Source: Candidatus Eiseniibacteriota bacterium
GTDB lineage: Bacteria > Eisenbacteria > RBG-16-71-46 > CAIMUX01 > WJJG01
Length of the DNA stretch: 14,066 nt
Direction: 5' to 3'
NCBI GenBank assembly: GCA_016867695.1
Contig: VGIY01000036.1
Location: 1 to 14,066, forward strand
The translations under genes were made by a program, and so were the position numbers. Positions 12,779 through 14,066 of this stretch are shown piece by piece (the stretch's first letter is position 1; each line of letters starts with the position of its first letter). A model generated the notes under the pieces. It saw only the letters and a list, made by a program, of their open reading frames with translations. It made no database searches and was not told the DNA's origin.

Positions 12779-13129
12779 CTACAGCAGCGCCTCCAGGTTC
12801 GTGTTGCCGACGACGAGATCGGGGCGCAGCGCCCGGCAGCGCCGGGCGACGGCGGCGATGAGTCGCTTCACCCCGTCGGTCTTCTGCGGAGTGCCGACGG
12901 GATGGCAGCGGATGAGCAGGCCCTCCTCCTCCTCCCGCAGCAGCAGGAAGAAGCTCTGACGCAGGTAGGCCTCGACGACGACCGCCTCCAGGAGCAGGTG
13001 GCGGCGGTCGAGCGCGAGGAAGGCGCCTTGGATCTTGCGCACCTCCGGCGGCTGGGCTTCCATGAAGTCCGCCAGCGGCGCGGCCAGGTCGGCGACGCGG
13101 ACCGCCCCGCGGAGTTGGACGTGCGGCAT
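12779..13129 (-). CDS. conserved-looking 116-aa cytoplasmic protein, unknown function
   Basis: Not recognised. The start at 13129 is well supported: AAGGAGGT (13142-13135) precedes the ATG by 5 bases. It has no signal peptide or membrane segment. The sequence alternates hydrophobic strands and charged helices: FMEAQPPEVRKIQGAFLAL (22-40), DRRHLLLEAVVVEAYLRQSF (41-60), FFLLLREEEEGLLIRCHP (60-77), a DGVKRLIAAVARRCRAL helix (85-101) and VVGNTNLEALL at the end. The compact alpha/beta pattern suggests one small globular domain, perhaps binding a partner through the acidic EEEE turn at 66-69. It is divergent from the DUF89-like gene and convergent with the slipin, so it is probably its own transcription unit. 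Its codon use resembles its neighbours. Confidence 0.75.
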   Translation of the reverse strand: MPHVQLRGAVRVADLAAPLADFMEAQPPEVRKIQGAFLALDRRHLLLEAVVVEAYLRQSFFLLLREEEEGLLIRCHPVGTPQKTDGVKRLIAAVARRCRALRPDLVVGNTNLEALL

Positions 13130-13160
13130 GGGCGACCTCCTTGGGCAGATTGAAGGCTCG

Positions 13161-13189
13161 ACAGTAGGGAGCCGGGGGCGGGGCGTCAA
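13161..13189 (-). promoter_or_regulatory. possible promoter of the 116-aa gene
   Basis: On the minus strand, TTGACG (13189-13184, five of six) and TACTGT (13166-13161, three of six) are 17 bases apart. Expected start is near 13154, leaving a leader of about 25 bases that contains the Shine-Dalgarno. Confidence 0.35.
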
Positions 13190-13194
13190 CGCCC
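13181..13194. promoter_or_regulatory. 14-bp dyad over the possible -35, operator-like
   Basis: GGGCGT (13181-13186) and ACGCCC (13189-13194) are perfect reverse complements separated by CA. The dyad covers the TTGACG box of the possible minus-strand promoter, in the 156-base divergent region, so it could be a regulator site for one or both genes. Confidence 0.3.
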
Positions 13195-13285
13195 GCGAGC
13201 GCGGGGCGGGTTGCGGGGTACGCGGGCCGGCGCGGTGACGACGGGCCGCCGGGGTCGCGCCGGGGACGAAGGGGAGAGGCGCGGG

Positions 13286-14066
13286 ATGACCGAGTCCGGT
13301 TGGCGAGCTTGGGCGTCGCCGCCCGCGGGGGAGCCCTTCGTCCTGGTCCGTGGATTCGCCGAGCATCCCGGGCTGTGGGACTTGGCCGCTGATCGCGGCG
13401 TGCTCGCCCACTGGGTGGCCATCTTCAGGGGCAACGCGGACTACGTGCGTCAGATCGCCGCCGTCGAGGGGGACGGGGCCGCAGGGGCGGCGGCAGAGCG
13501 CGCGCTGCGGGTCTTCGCCGGGCTGCTCGACGATCTCGAGGCGGGGCGGGCGTTCGACCGCCTGCGGACGATCCACGCGGTGACGCTCGTGCGCGAGGGG
13601 CTGCTGCGCGCGCACGGGATCCCCGATCCGTACGCGCGGCTCAAGGCTCGCGAGGCGCAGCGCTGGTTCGCCGAGGGCGAGCGCGCGCTCAGGCGCGCGG
13701 CCTGCATCGGCGGCGCTTGCCCGCCCGCGGGCGCGAGGGCTCAGCGGCGCGCTGCGCCGGTCGGTCCGCCGCAAGCCGGCTCGCCGCGGCGGGCCGGCGC
13801 AGGCCTCGAGGGGAGGGGGAGGCCGGAGGAAGCCGAGGAGGGCGACCTGCGCTCCGACGCGCCGGCCGAGATCCTCGGCGACCTGCTGGCCGGCAACCTC
13901 TTCGACCTCGGGTCGCGGGCGACGCAGGAGGCCTTTCGCGCCGGAACGCTCGATCCCGCGGCCGCGCGGGAGCGCTTCCGGGCCGAGGCCGGGGCGCTGC
14001 TGCCGGGGCTGCCGGCCGAGCTGCGCGAGCTGCTCCGCCCCGGCCCGCCCGCGCCGGGGGGCGGCG
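13286..14066 (+). CDS. DUF89/ARMT1-like damage-control metal-dependent phosphatase, N-terminal part
   Basis: The frame is open from the ATG at 13286 to the window end (260 codons, no stop), so only the N-terminal part is present. GGAG (13273-13276) lies 9 bases ahead. Residues 23-135 are helical (LAHWVAIFRGNADYVRQIA, LLDDLEAGRAFDRLRTIHAV, IPDPYARLKAREAQRWF), matching the helical entry region of PF01937 proteins. Residues 141-188 are a Gly/Ala/Pro/Arg-rich linker. Then ILGDLLAGNLFDLGSRAT (196-213) carries the GNxFDxGS signature of the plant/bacterial DUF89 subfamily, followed by a helix to 250. DUF89 enzymes hydrolyse damaged or excess sugar-phosphates using a divalent metal; the main Asp/Asn metal ligands lie further on and cannot be checked. 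The low-complexity linker is unusual and may be an insertion. Confidence 0.72.
   Translation, partial: MTESGWRAWASPPAGEPFVLVRGFAEHPGLWDLAADRGVLAHWVAIFRGNADYVRQIAAVEGDGAAGAAAERALRVFAGLLDDLEAGRAFDRLRTIHAVTLVREGLLRAHGIPDPYARLKAREAQRWFAEGERALRRAACIGGACPPAGARAQRRAAPVGPPQAGSPRRAGAGLEGRGRPEEAEEGDLRSDAPAEILGDLLAGNLFDLGSRATQEAFRAGTLDPAAARERFRAEAGALLPGLPAELRELLRPGPPAPGGG

Noticed and set aside
11741..13153. 470-codon plus-strand frame over the slipin and the 116-aa gene
   Set aside because: It is out of frame with the slipin, whose SPFH domain is unmistakable, and antisense to the well-signalled 116-aa gene.
1..14066. tRNA, rRNA, CRISPR, transposase or phage genes
   Set aside because: No spaced repeat array, cloverleaf, conserved rRNA stretch or mobile-element protein was seen. 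The direct repeats found are too few or too close to form a CRISPR array.

Overview
The window is a very GC-rich stretch of bacterial chromosome with ordinary housekeeping and envelope genes. It carries no plasmid, phage, insertion-sequence or CRISPR signature. The organism cannot be named from the sequence alone. The secreted gluzincin protease ends in a FlgD-like Ig domain (GPNPNP...Y-motif...LLVP), and together with the high GC and the odd Tyr/Trp-rich secreted protein this suggests an uncultured lineage near Eisenbacteria/Krumholzibacteriota. That placement is inference.

Layout. (a) 111-2272, plus strand: a two-gene lipoprotein unit, an LpoB-family penicillin-binding-protein activator followed by a COG3014-like TPR lipoprotein whose GTG start overlaps the LpoB stop. 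(b) 2273-2830: a 558-base gap between convergent genes. It holds a two-sided terminator-like hairpin (2353-2389), a strong hairpin (2444-2484), a near-consensus sigma-70 promoter on the minus strand (2724-2695) that points at no recognisable gene, and a terminator-like hairpin for the gene to the right (2766-2786). GC drops to about 61% in 2521-2700 by hand count, and the sequence downstream of the promoter has complementary ends. It is the best candidate here for something undescribed, a small structured RNA. (c) 2831-9171, minus strand: a 1500-aa secreted metalloprotease, a 135-aa membrane-anchored protein with two propeller-like repeats, and a secreted protein with an extraordinarily aromatic middle. 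(d) 9172-9485: a 314-base divergent promoter region with repeated CCTCGGCTCCC units next to a possible promoter. (e) 9486-12584, plus strand: proline dehydrogenase, NfeD-type membrane serine protease and a stomatin/slipin, tightly spaced and probably one operon. (f) 12585-12778: a convergent gap with a GC-rich hairpin and a 19-base direct repeat. (g) 12779-13129, minus strand: a 116-aa unknown protein, divergent from (h) 13286-14066, plus strand: the start of a DUF89/ARMT1-like phosphatase cut by the window end.

Functionally, three themes appear: peptidoglycan synthesis control at the outer membrane (LpoB unit), secreted or surface proteins (protease cluster), and membrane quality control (NfeD with stomatin) coupled to proline oxidation. 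Most calls rest on recognised family motifs. The promoters, terminators and RNA candidate rest on pattern reading only.
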